From DASSJF01 sp035934535 (GTDB lineage Bacteria; Sysuimicrobiota; Sysuimicrobiia; Sysuimicrobiales; Segetimicrobiaceae): a stretch of DNA of 64,000 bases. The position numbers were made by a program, and so were the translations under genes. The stretch is taken from the NCBI GenBank assembly GCA_035934535.1, contig DASYXS010000091.1:1-64000 (forward strand), given 5' to 3'. Each line of letters starts with the position of its first letter. Position 1 is the first letter of the stretch. The notes below the pieces were generated by a model, which was not told the DNA's origin, searched no databases, and was given only the letters and a program-made list of their open reading frames with translations. Shown here piece by piece: positions 8,568-16,000 of the stretch.

Positions 8568-8765
8568 GTGCAACGGAGAGCCCGCGTAGAGATACAGCGG
8601 CTCTTGGATTGGTGTATTAGGATGCGCGACCTTCTTAAGCAGCGCGTTGAAACGCTGGAGCGAGACAATCCGTATTGGGAGGACACCATGTACATGCTTC
8701 AGTGCCCTCGCCCTCAATGGCGAGGCCCGCGGGAGAATGGAGTGGGATCCATGCGCCGGCGCTAG
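8568..8765 (+). CDS. Doubtful small ORF before the IS element
   Basis: A possible 65-aa product from GTG 8568 with no recognisable domain. Its stop TAG lies inside the CTAG target duplication of the neighbouring insertion element, so its 3' end is set or altered by that insertion. A perfect hairpin lies inside it (8706-8725), which argues against strong coding constraint. It may be a relic of the preceding PASTA gene region. Confidence 0.2.
   Translation: MQRRARVEIQRLLDWCIRMRDLLKQRVETLERDNPYWEDTMYMLQCPRPQWRGPRENGVGSMRRR
8706..8725. terminator. GC-rich hairpin, possible terminator
   Basis: CCTCGCC and GGCGAGG form a perfect 7-bp stem around a 6-base loop. No T-run follows on either strand, so intrinsic termination is uncertain. 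It could end transcription of the small membrane and PASTA genes before the insertion element. Confidence 0.35.
8762..8765. repeat. Left target-site duplication CTAG
   Basis: CTAG immediately outside the left inverted repeat, matched by CTAG at 9406-9409 outside the right repeat. The sequence is palindromic and short, so chance identity is possible, but its exact abutment to both repeats supports a duplication. Confidence 0.65.
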
Positions 8766-9405
8766 CAGGCTGCAGAAAAATTGGGTTCAGGTGTGCTCGT
8801 AGTGCTCACGCCGACAGGGATCATGTTTAATCGAGGGCTGGCGACGATCCCTGCGTTCGGGATTCAGCCCGACTTGCCGTGCTCGATGTCACCAAGCGAC
8901 TCGTCTCCCTCATGCGACAGCCTCCTGAAGATTGCGGAGCCGGACCAGGTTGTAGACGGCACAGGCGAAGACAAACATCCAGTCGACCCGATCGGTGCCA
9001 CGGTGGCGGACCTTCCGCATCAAGCCGACCGTCTTCACCGATAGAGCAGATTGTAATCGAGTTGCTCCATCAGCTGCCGCTCGCTGCGGATCGTGTGGAG
9101 GAGCTGCAACAGGAGCGCCCGCAGCAGGCGCTCGGGGGGAATCGAGGGGCGGCCGACCTTCGAGTACAGGCGGTCGAACGCCGGCGAGAGCTCGTGCAGG
9201 ACCGTATCGACCATCGCCCGGATCGCGCGGAGCGGATGATCCTGGGGAACGCGCTGCTCCGGCATGATGTAACTGTACACCCAGCCCTGGTGCGGATCGT
9301 CGCCGCGCATCGTGAGTCCTCCGAAGGGGGTGCGTTCGAGGCTATGTGTGCGTCTAAACATAGATTCATCACTCGCGCGACAAGACCTGCTTTTTCAGCA
9401 GCCTG
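8766..9405 (-). mobile_element. Internally deleted IS5-type element with terminal repeats
   Basis: A 640-bp element bounded by near-perfect inverted repeats: CAGGCTGCAGAAAAA at the left (8766-8780) and the complement of CAGGCTGCTGAAAAA at the right (9391-9405), one mismatch in 15. CTAG directly flanks both ends (8762-8765 and 9406-9409) and reads as a 4-bp target duplication, matching the YTAR target preference known for the IS5 group. On the minus strand it keeps only the N-terminal and extreme C-terminal parts of a transposase; the DDE catalytic core is missing. Bases 8766-8909 are the non-coding left end. It cannot transpose by itself but could be mobilised in trans by a complete copy. Confidence 0.8.
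8910..9361 (-). pseudogene. IS5-family transposase remnant, catalytic core deleted
   Basis: The 5' part (9361 down to 9035) encodes 108 aa typical of the N-terminal DUF772 domain of IS5-type transposases: PEQRVPQDHPLRAIR, RPSIPPERLLRALLLQ and LMEQLDYNLLYR. Right after that arginine the frame meets TGA. In another frame the DNA continues with KVRHRGTDRVDWMFVFACAV and YNLVRLRNL, the usual C-terminal end of the same family, stopping at 8910-8912. Intact relatives are around 350 aa or more, so roughly 200 central residues with the DDE triad have been removed by one deletion. The start could also be a later Met (MRGDD). Confidence 0.8.
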
Positions 9406-10275
9406 CTAGCCCGCAATCAGCGGGATCGACGCGAGCGCTGCCACGATGCCGACAGCCTGCGTCCGGGACACACGCTCGTTGAGGATCAAACGTGCCAGCA
9501 CCACTGTCGAGGCAGGGTACAGTGATGCAAGGACCGCGGCCACGTCGAGGCGGCCGGCGTGTTCGGCCAGCAGAAAGAATGCGTTGCCGCCGGCGTCCAG
9601 GAGTCCCGCGAGGAGCATCAGCGGCACCGCGTCGATCGGCAACCGATCGGTGGAGCTCCGCCGCGCCAAGGCTAGGATGCCCACGACAGCGAGTACAGTC
9701 ACTAGCGTGACGAGCTGCGACGCTGCGAGCGGCCAGAAGACCACGTTCGCGCGGGCTCTGCTGATAAAAATGTAGAAGACGCCGAACCCGAGGCCGGCGA
9801 GCGCGGCGAGCGTGAGGCCGCGGGTCTGCCGCGGACGGCCCGGAAGCGCCCCTCCGGCCGGCCGCGAGATGAACCACACCGCCGCCATCGCGAGGCCAAA
9901 TCCCGTCAACTGAAGGTCCGTCGGCAATCCCTCTGAGAGCGCGGCGAAGACCACGGGCATCGTCGCGGCGATCACGGCGGAGACCGGCGCGGCCACGCCC
10001 ATGACACCGACGGCCAGCGCCTGATAAAGCGCCATGAGCCCCACCGCGCCGCCGACGCCGGCGGCACCGGCCCAAACGAGCACGTGCAGCGACGGGATCT
10101 GCTCCGCGCGCAGCCACGCGAAGAAGAGCATCGTGGCAAGCGACGCGAGCTTCGATACGGCCGCGACCGTGAAGACCGGGGCACGCTTGGTGGCAAGGCC
10201 ACCGCTGAAGTCGCCCGCGCCCCATGACGTCGCGGACGCGAGGCCGAAGACACCGGTGGCCAGCGGCGAGGTCAA
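9406..10275 (-). CDS. EamA/DMT-family transporter
   Basis: A 289-aa integral membrane protein with about ten hydrophobic helices in two repeated EamA halves, the classic drug/metabolite transporter layout. The first half begins ATGVFGLASATSWGAGDFSG; the second half is about 155-289 and ends in LASLYPASTVVLARLILNE, a typical EamA helix 9 and loop. The start is TTG 10275 because no ATG or GTG lies near the N-terminus in frame. Substrate is unknown; homologues export amino acids or metabolites. The stop codon TAG lies within the CTAG target duplication of the adjacent insertion element, so the insertion preserved the reading frame to the last codon. Confidence 0.8.
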   Translation of the reverse strand: MTSPLATGVFGLASATSWGAGDFSGGLATKRAPVFTVAAVSKLASLATMLFFAWLRAEQIPSLHVLVWAGAAGVGGAVGLMALYQALAVGVMGVAAPVSAVIAATMPVVFAALSEGLPTDLQLTGFGLAMAAVWFISRPAGGALPGRPRQTRGLTLAALAGLGFGVFYIFISRARANVVFWPLAASQLVTLVTVLAVVGILALARRSSTDRLPIDAVPLMLLAGLLDAGGNAFFLLAEHAGRLDVAAVLASLYPASTVVLARLILNERVSRTQAVGIVAALASIPLIAG

Positions 10276-10320
10276 CGCGTAATCAGCAGTGTACGGCGGG
10301 CCGGTGCGTTCGACGTGCGA

Positions 10321-11880
10321 CTAGGCGCCCGAGGACTCGCCGGACGACGCGGGGCCGGACCCGTCGGACGGGGGCCGCCACCTCAAGTTCGGATGACGCG
10401 CCGCGGTCACCTCATCGAGCCGGGTGACCGGCGTCTCGTGCGGCGCCGTGCGCACCAGCTCTGAATCCGTCTCCGCCTCGCCCGCGATCGCCAGCATCGC
10501 GTCGACAAACGAATCCAGCGTCTGCAGGCTTTCGGTCTCCGTCGGCTCGATCATGATCGCTTCCTCGACGATCAACGGGAAGTAGATCGTCGGGGCGTGG
10601 AAGCCGTAGTCGAGGAGACGCTTGGCCATGTCCTTCGTCGACACGTGGTAGCGGTCGCGCTGCCGGCGGCCGGACAGCACGAACTCGTGCTTGCACACGC
10701 GGTCGTACGGAAGATCGAAGGCACCCCGCAGCCGGCTCAGGAGGTAGTTGGCGTTGAGGACCGCCATCTCGGCCGCCTCGCGCAGGCCCGCGGCGCCCAT
10801 CGTCCGCATGTACGTGTAGGCGCGCACCAGGTTGCCGAAGTTGCCGTAGAACGCGCGCATCTTGCCGATCGTCTTCGGCCGGTTGTAGTCGAGCACGAAC
10901 CGCTGGCCGCTGCGCTCGACGGTCGGCACCGGCAGGTACGGCGCGAGGTGCGCCCGCACGCCGACCGCGCCGGCTCCGGGCCCGCCGCCGCCGTGTGGCG
11001 TCGTGAACGTCTTGTGCAAATTCAGGTGCATCACGTCGAAGCCCTGGTCGCCGGGGCGCGTGATGCCGAGGATCGCGTTGAAGTTGGCGCCGTCGAGGTA
11101 CAGCTGCGCGCCGACGCCGTGCAGCGCGCGCGCGACTTCCTGGATCTGCTCCTCGAACAGCCCGAGCGTGTTCGGATTGGTGAGCATGAGCGCCGCGATG
11201 TCGGGCGACAGCACGCTCTTGAGCGCCTCCAGGTCGATGTTGCCGCGCGCGTCGCTCTTGACCTCGACGACCCGGTAGCCGCACTGGGCCGCCGACGCCG
11301 GGTTGGTCCCGTGGGCGGAGTCGGGGACGACGACGGTCGTGCGCCGCTCGCCCTTCTCCTCGAAATACTTGCTGATCATGAGCAGCGACGTCAGCTCGCC
11401 GTGCGCGCCGGCCGCCGGCTGGAACGTCACCCGGTCCATCCCGGTGATCTCGGCCGTCATGCGCTCGAGCTCCCACAGGAGCGCCAGCGCGCCCTGCGCC
11501 AGGTCTTCCGGTGCGTACGGGTGCAGGCGCGCGAAGCCCGCCTGCCGCGCGGTGTCCTCGTTGATCTTCGGGTTGTACTTCATCGTGCACGAGCCGAGCG
11601 GATAGAACCCTTCGTCGATCGAGAAGTTGCGGCGGCCGAGCGCCGTGTAGTGGCGCACGACGTCGAGCTCGCTTACTTCCGGCAGCGCCGCATCAGCAGT
11701 CCGGCGCACGGCGTCGGGGACGATCGCCTCGATCGGCACGTCCGGCACGTCGCTCGCCGGGAGGCTGTAGCCGACGCGGCCCGGCATCCCGCGCTCGAAG
11801 ATCACCGGCACGGGCTGACGGCGAAGGTCGCGCCGCGTCGCGGTCGCCGTCTGGCCGTCCGTGCGGTCGCGCGGGCTCAT
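10321..11880 (-). CDS. gcvPB: Glycine dehydrogenase (decarboxylating) subunit 2
   Basis: The C-terminal half of the glycine cleavage P protein, 519 aa. With GcvPA it decarboxylates glycine on pyridoxal phosphate and passes the aminomethyl group to the lipoyl arm of GcvH. Key marks are the PLP-lysine segment HLNLHKTFTTPHGGGGPG (about 265-285), PLGSCTMKYNPK near residue 95, the PDSAHGTNPASA segment and the C-terminal EPTETES region. The ATG at 11880 overlaps the gcvPA stop (ATGA). The C-terminal 20 residues are a Ser/Gly-rich tail. The split P protein is usual in Bacillota, archaea and many thermophiles and differs from the single-chain form in Proteobacteria. It is the last gene of the operon. 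Confidence 0.95.
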   Translation of the reverse strand: MSPRDRTDGQTATATRRDLRRQPVPVIFERGMPGRVGYSLPASDVPDVPIEAIVPDAVRRTADAALPEVSELDVVRHYTALGRRNFSIDEGFYPLGSCTMKYNPKINEDTARQAGFARLHPYAPEDLAQGALALLWELERMTAEITGMDRVTFQPAAGAHGELTSLLMISKYFEEKGERRTTVVVPDSAHGTNPASAAQCGYRVVEVKSDARGNIDLEALKSVLSPDIAALMLTNPNTLGLFEEQIQEVARALHGVGAQLYLDGANFNAILGITRPGDQGFDVMHLNLHKTFTTPHGGGGPGAGAVGVRAHLAPYLPVPTVERSGQRFVLDYNRPKTIGKMRAFYGNFGNLVRAYTYMRTMGAAGLREAAEMAVLNANYLLSRLRGAFDLPYDRVCKHEFVLSGRRQRDRYHVSTKDMAKRLLDYGFHAPTIYFPLIVEEAIMIEPTETESLQTLDSFVDAMLAIAGEAETDSELVRTAPHETPVTRLDEVTAARHPNLRWRPPSDGSGPASSGESSGA

Positions 11881-13220
11881 TGCACCGTCTCCAGATGCCC
11901 GACCAACCGGTCGATCTCGTCCCGCGACCGCTGCTCGGTGACGCAGAGGAGCCAGCAGTCGGCGAGATCCGGATAGAAGCGGCCGAGCGGCAGCCCGCCG
12001 AGGATGTCGTGCTCGAGCAGGCGCTTGTTGATCTCCTCCGGCGCCGCCGGGCAGCGCACCACGAACTCGTTGAACACCGGTGCTTGGAACGGCAGGCTGT
12101 ACCCCGGCACCTGCCCGATGCGCTCGCGCAGGTAGTGGGCCTTGCGCGCGTTCAGCTCGGCGACGTCCCGCACGCCCTGCCGGCCGAGCGTGGCGAGGTA
12201 CACCGCGGCGACGAGCGCGTTGAGCGCCTCGTTCGTGCAGATGTTGCTGGTCGCCTTGGCGCGGCGGATGTGCTGCTCGCGCGTCTGCAGCGTCAGCACG
12301 TAGCCGGGCCGGCCGGCCGTGTCGACGGTCCGCCCGACCAGGCGGCCGGGGATCCGCCGCACGAACTCCTGCCGGGTCGCCATGATGCCGAGATACGGGC
12401 CGCCGTAGTTGAGGGCGTTGCCGAGCGGCTGGCCTTCGCCGGTCACGATGTCCGCGCCGTACTCGCCCGGCGGCTTGATCAGACCGAGGCTCAGCGGCTC
12501 CGCGATCGCGACGACGAGCAGGGCGCCGCGGTCGTGGGCGGCCTGGGCGAGCGCCTGCCCGTCTTCGATGCAGCCGAAGAAGTTCGGCGACTGCACGATC
12601 ACGGCCGCGGTATCGTCGGTGACCGCCTCGCGCACGGCGTCGGGCGAGGTCACGCCGTCCCGCGCCGGGAGGTCCCGCACCGTGATCGGCAGATGGGTTG
12701 TGTACGTGCGCAGGACCTGCCGGTATTCCGGGTGGAGCGCGCTTGAGATGAGCACCTCGCTGCGCTTGGTCACCTCCGCGGCCATCGCCGCGGCCTCGCC
12801 GGTCGCGCTCGCGCCGTCGTACATCGAGGCGTTCGCGACGTCCATCGCGAGCAGTTCGCACATCATCGTCTGGTACTCGTAGATCGCCTGGAGCTCGCCC
12901 TGCATCAGCTCGGCCTGGTAGGGCGTATATGCGGTCAGGAACTCTGGTTTCAGGGCGAGGTGCGGGACGGTGCTCGGCACGAAGTGGTCGTACGCGCCGG
13001 CGCCGAGGAAGCAGGCGAGGCGGTCGCAGTCCACGTTGCGGCCGGCGAGCGCGCGCATGTGCGCGAGGAGATCCGGGTCCGGCATCGCCGGCGGCAGGTC
13101 GAGCGGCCGGGTGAGCCGCACGTCGGCGGGAATGTCGGCGAACAGGTCCTCCACGCGGCGCACGCCGGCGCTGCGCAGCATGCGTTCCCGCTCGGCGGGG
13201 GTGGCCGGGATGTACTTCAC
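11877..13220 (-). CDS. gcvPA: Glycine dehydrogenase (decarboxylating) subunit 1
   Basis: The N-terminal half of the P protein, 447 aa, close to the family length. It pairs with GcvPB to form the active heterodimer or heterotetramer. Recognisable segments are MKYIPATPAERERML at the start, FLGAGAYDHFVPS, TPYQAELMQGELQAIYEYQTM, DGASATGEAAAMA and SNICTNEALNALVAAVY. The start ATG at 13220 overlaps the gcvH stop by 4 bases and its stop overlaps gcvPB, so the three are translationally coupled. Confidence 0.95.
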   Translation of the reverse strand: MKYIPATPAERERMLRSAGVRRVEDLFADIPADVRLTRPLDLPPAMPDPDLLAHMRALAGRNVDCDRLACFLGAGAYDHFVPSTVPHLALKPEFLTAYTPYQAELMQGELQAIYEYQTMMCELLAMDVANASMYDGASATGEAAAMAAEVTKRSEVLISSALHPEYRQVLRTYTTHLPITVRDLPARDGVTSPDAVREAVTDDTAAVIVQSPNFFGCIEDGQALAQAAHDRGALLVVAIAEPLSLGLIKPPGEYGADIVTGEGQPLGNALNYGGPYLGIMATRQEFVRRIPGRLVGRTVDTAGRPGYVLTLQTREQHIRRAKATSNICTNEALNALVAAVYLATLGRQGVRDVAELNARKAHYLRERIGQVPGYSLPFQAPVFNEFVVRCPAAPEEINKRLLEHDILGGLPLGRFYPDLADCWLLCVTEQRSRDEIDRLVGHLETVQ

Positions 13221-13603
13221 GACGTGGCCTCACCCACCATGGCGGCGTAGGCGGCGGCATCCATCAACTGGTCCAGCTCCTTTGGATCTTTCGGCTCGAC
13301 GACGATCATCCACGCCTGGCCGTACGGATCGGTGTTGATCAGTTCGGGCTTCTCGGCAAGGCCCTGGTTGATCTCGACGACCTTTCCGGAGACCGGCGCG
13401 TAGAGGTCGCTCACGGCCTTGACCGACTCGACGACGCCGAACGTCTGCAGGAAGGTCACCGAGGCACCCACCTGGGGCAGCTCGACGTAGACGACATCCG
13501 AGAGCTTGTCGGCGGCGAACTTCGTGATCCCGACGCGGACGCGCGTGCCCTCCAGTTTGGCCCACTCGTGTTCCTTCGAATAACGCAGCTCCTTCGGGTA
13601 CAT
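13217..13603 (-). CDS. gcvH: Glycine cleavage system H protein
   Basis: The 128-aa lipoyl carrier protein that shuttles the aminomethyl intermediate from P protein to T protein. The lipoylation site is the lysine at about 62 in ESVKAVSDLYAPVSG. The fold marks YSKEHEWAKLEG, VGITKFAADKLSDVVYVELP and GQAWMIVVEPKD are all present and the length is normal. It lies between gcvT and gcvPA. Lipoate ligase/synthase and dihydrolipoamide dehydrogenase (L protein) are not in the window and must be encoded elsewhere. Confidence 0.96.
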   Translation of the reverse strand: MYPKELRYSKEHEWAKLEGTRVRVGITKFAADKLSDVVYVELPQVGASVTFLQTFGVVESVKAVSDLYAPVSGKVVEINQGLAEKPELINTDPYGQAWMIVVEPKDPKELDQLMDAAAYAAMVGEATS

Positions 13604-13613
13604 GCGCGCCCCC

Positions 13614-14729
13614 CTATGCCGCGCCGCTCTTCGGGCGCGTGTAAAACGGCGTTTTGACGATGGCGGCCGGCGCCGCGCGGCCGCGAATCTCGACGGCGAT
13701 CCGGCTCCCCGGCGCCGCGTGCGACGGCGGTACGAACGCGAGGCCTATGTTCTTCTCCACGGTAGGGCCAAAGCTCCCGCTGGTCACGACCCCCGCGGGC
13801 CGGCCGTCGATTACGACCGGAAATCCGTGGCGGGCGATGGCGCGGTCCTCGAGCACGAAGCCGCACAGGCGGCGCGAGGTGCCTTCGGCCTTCTGCCGCC
13901 GCAGCACGTCCGCGCCGATGAACTCGCCCTTCTGCAGCTTGACGGTCCAGCTGAGGCCCACTTCCATCGGCGTCGTCGTTTTGTCCATGTCGTTGCCGTG
14001 GAGCAGGAGCCCGGCCTCGAGCCGGAGCGTGTCCCGGGCGCCCAGTCCCGCCGGCACGATGCCGTCCGGCTTACCGGCCTCGAGGATCGCCTGCCAGAGG
14101 TGTACCGCGTCCTCAGCGGCGGCGTAGAGCTCGAACCCGTCCTCTCCGGTGTAGCCCGTGCGCGAGACGATCGCGCGCCGTCCCGCGACCTCGACGCCCT
14201 CCCTGAACCAATAGTACCTGATCAGATCGACCGGCTCGCGCGTGAGCCGCGCGAGAATCGCCGGGGCCCGCGGGCCCTGCAGGGCGAGCAGCGCCGTCTC
14301 GGCGGAGACGTCCGCGAGCGCGACCCCGTCCCCGAGGTGCGCGCGCATCCACGCGAGGTCGCCGTCCGTGTTCGCGGCGTTGACGACGGCCATGAGCCGT
14401 GATTCGCCGAGGCGGTAGACCAGCAGATCGTCGATGATGCCGCCCTCCGGCGTGCACATCGGCGTATACATCGCCTGGCCGGCCGCGACGCGGACGAGGT
14501 CGTTCGTGACGAGGCGCTGCACGAAGGCAACGGCGCCGGGGCCCGAGAGGTTTACCTCTCCCATATGCGAAACGTCGAAAAGTCCCGCCCGCGTCCGCAC
14601 GGCCCGGTGCTCCTCGATGATCCCGGAGTACTGGACCGGCATGTCCCAGCCGCCGAACGGCACCATGCGGGCGCCCGCGGCGACGTGCATCGCGTGCAGC
14701 GGCGTGCGTTTGAGCGTTTGGTCTGCCAT
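13614..14729 (-). CDS. gcvT: Aminomethyltransferase (glycine cleavage T protein)
   Basis: A 371-aa T protein that releases ammonia from the aminomethyl-H protein and transfers the one-carbon unit to tetrahydrofolate as 5,10-methylene-THF. Marks are LKRTPLHAMHVAAGARMVPFGGWDMPVQY at the N-terminus (in two pieces, LKRTPLHAMHV and VPFGGWDMPVQY), LFDVSHMGEV, RTGYTGEDGFELY and GLGARDTLRLEAGL. ATG 14729 was chosen because it starts the conserved segment and shares one base with the upstream stop (TGATG); a longer frame upstream has no family similarity. It is the first dedicated gcv gene in the operon. Confidence 0.95.
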   Translation of the reverse strand: MADQTLKRTPLHAMHVAAGARMVPFGGWDMPVQYSGIIEEHRAVRTRAGLFDVSHMGEVNLSGPGAVAFVQRLVTNDLVRVAAGQAMYTPMCTPEGGIIDDLLVYRLGESRLMAVVNAANTDGDLAWMRAHLGDGVALADVSAETALLALQGPRAPAILARLTREPVDLIRYYWFREGVEVAGRRAIVSRTGYTGEDGFELYAAAEDAVHLWQAILEAGKPDGIVPAGLGARDTLRLEAGLLLHGNDMDKTTTPMEVGLSWTVKLQKGEFIGADVLRRQKAEGTSRRLCGFVLEDRAIARHGFPVVIDGRPAGVVTSGSFGPTVEKNIGLAFVPPSHAAPGSRIAVEIRGRAAPAAIVKTPFYTRPKSGAA

Positions 14730-15379
14730 CACGACACCTGCGTCCGGGCCCAGGCCCGCTGGAGTGCGCCGACCACTTCCTCGTCGGTCGTCTGACGAAA
14801 GTCCTCGTAAAACTCGCCCACCGCGGCAAACGACGGCGGCCGCAGCGCGCATACCACACGATCCGCCTCGCGCTCGATCCGCCGCACCGCGTCCGGCGCC
14901 CCGACCGGGATCGCGACGATCACCTCGCGGGCGAGCGCGTGGCGCAGCATCCGCACGGTCACGATCACGGTCGCGCCGGTCGCCACCCCGTCGTCGACCA
15001 CGATCGCGGTCCGGCCGCGGACATCCGGGTCCGGCCGCGCCCCGCGGTAGGCGGTGCGGCGCCGCTCGATCTCTCCGATCTGTACGCCGATCTCGTCGCG
15101 CAGGTACGCGTCGGTGATGCGCAGCGCGCGGGCGAGCGCGGTGTCCACGTAGACGGTGCCGTCCCCGGTCACCGCCCCGAACGCGAGCTCGGGGTTCTGC
15201 GGCGCGCGCAGCTTGCGGGGGATCGCCACGTCGAGCGGCCAGTCGTGCGCCCGCACGAGCGCGTCGGCCACCAGCACGCCGCCCCGCGGGATCGCGAGCA
15301 CCGTCGCCGGGCCGAGATCCAACGCCGCCAGTTCCCGCGCGAGCTGTTCCCCCGCGTCCCGCCGGTCGCGAAACCGCAT
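14729..15379 (-). CDS. Phosphoribosyltransferase-family protein
   Basis: A 216-aa type I phosphoribosyltransferase fold. The PRPP loop is clear in AIVVDDGVATGATVIVTV (two acidic residues followed by GxATG). An early IPRGGVLVADAL loop and the R-x-P-x-x-F-A-A-V-G-E-F-Y tail are typical of a group often annotated as predicted phosphoribosyltransferases, of unknown base or substrate. ATG 15379 fits the conserved start MRFRDRRDAGEQLARELA better than a start 13 codons earlier. Its stop overlaps the gcvT start, so it is coupled to the glycine cleavage genes; a link to purine or folate metabolism is an inference from that position. Confidence 0.8.
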   Translation of the reverse strand: MRFRDRRDAGEQLARELAALDLGPATVLAIPRGGVLVADALVRAHDWPLDVAIPRKLRAPQNPELAFGAVTGDGTVYVDTALARALRITDAYLRDEIGVQIGEIERRRTAYRGARPDPDVRGRTAIVVDDGVATGATVIVTVRMLRHALAREVIVAIPVGAPDAVRRIEREADRVVCALRPPSFAAVGEFYEDFRQTTDEEVVGALQRAWARTQVS

Positions 15380-15395
15380 CGGCGTCCGATTCCGC

Positions 15396-15857
15396 TCAGG
15401 CCTTGCGCCCGCGCGCAAGGCCGATCGCCTGCTGCTCCTCGTCCGAGAGCTTTTGGGGAGAGACCCCGGCCTCCACCGGCTTGCCGTAGATGCGCGATCC
15501 CTGGCGGTCGTTGAGCACGCTGATCACGACGCCGTTGGCCCGCGCGTCGAGGAGCGCCATGCTGAAGCTCATGCTGCCGCCCATCTCCGGAAACGGGTTG
15601 AACCGCACGATGCTGACGCTCTGCACCGTGGACGGGAGCGCCGCGGTGATCTGCCCGACGCCCTGCTCGAGCGCCTCGAGCCGGCGCGTCACCGCGGCGA
15701 ACTGCCGCTGGATCACCTCGTCCGGTGCGAGCACCTCGACCGGCTTCGCAGGCCGGCCTCGGCCGAGCAGGACGATGAGCAGGATGGCGGCCACGCAGGC
15801 GGCCGCGAGGATGGCATATGCGAGTGTGTCCGGCGAGACGTCCCGGAGGATGTTCAG
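15396..15857 (-). CDS. DUF4446 family membrane-anchored protein
   Basis: A 153-aa DUF4446 protein: one N-terminal membrane helix, a helical linker (QRQFAAVTRRLEALEQGVGQI), then the conserved domain with IVRFNPFPEMGGSMSFSMALLD and GVVISVLNDRQGSRIYGKPV. Function is unknown. The first ordinary in-frame start (GTG 15794) would cut the membrane helix in half; extending to CTG 15857 restores LAYAILAAACVAAILLIVLL and places GGGGAGG about 8 bases upstream, so I prefer this rare CTG start. A 3-codon out-of-frame ATG ORF ends on the same bases (CTGA). It heads the gcv operon, divergent from the pilus operon. Confidence 0.75.
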   Translation of the reverse strand: MNILRDVSPDTLAYAILAAACVAAILLIVLLGRGRPAKPVEVLAPDEVIQRQFAAVTRRLEALEQGVGQITAALPSTVQSVSIVRFNPFPEMGGSMSFSMALLDARANGVVISVLNDRQGSRIYGKPVEAGVSPQKLSDEEQQAIGLARGRKA

Positions 15858-15944
15858 TCCGTCATCCTCCCCTTAAGAGAGGTCCGGACCGTTTCGTTCG
15901 ATCCCGCGCGAGACCTTCCCTTTGGTACACGCATACGTTCGCCA

Positions 15945-15973
15945 TTGACAGAACGCGCCGGGGCGGATATCTG
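15945..15973 (+). promoter_or_regulatory. Candidate promoter for the Tad pilus operon
   Basis: A perfect -35 box TTGACA (15945-15950) is followed after 17 bases by TATCTG (15968-15973), a moderate -10 box, in an AT-rich island that stands out from the surrounding GC-rich DNA. The region also separates the divergent DUF4446/gcv operon. Confidence 0.45.
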
Positions 15974-16000
15974 TATATATGTATTTATGTTTAGATATCC
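15965..16000. repeat. Inverted repeat over the pilus promoter
   Basis: GGATATCT (15965-15972) and AGATATCC (15993-16000) are perfect 8-bp inverted arms around a 20-base AT-rich spacer. The left arm overlaps the candidate -10 box and the right arm overlaps the first possible secretin start (15987). This is a good place for a repressor operator or a 5' RNA hairpin; no cognate regulator is identifiable here. Confidence 0.45.

Noticed and set aside
10597..11976. 459-aa plus-strand ORF across gcvPB
   Set aside because: Antisense shadow of GcvPB with no recognisable domain.
15858..15986. Glycine riboswitch ahead of the gcv operon
   Set aside because: The 130-base gap lacks the paired GGAGAG-type cores of glycine aptamers and the gcv genes are preceded by two other genes.
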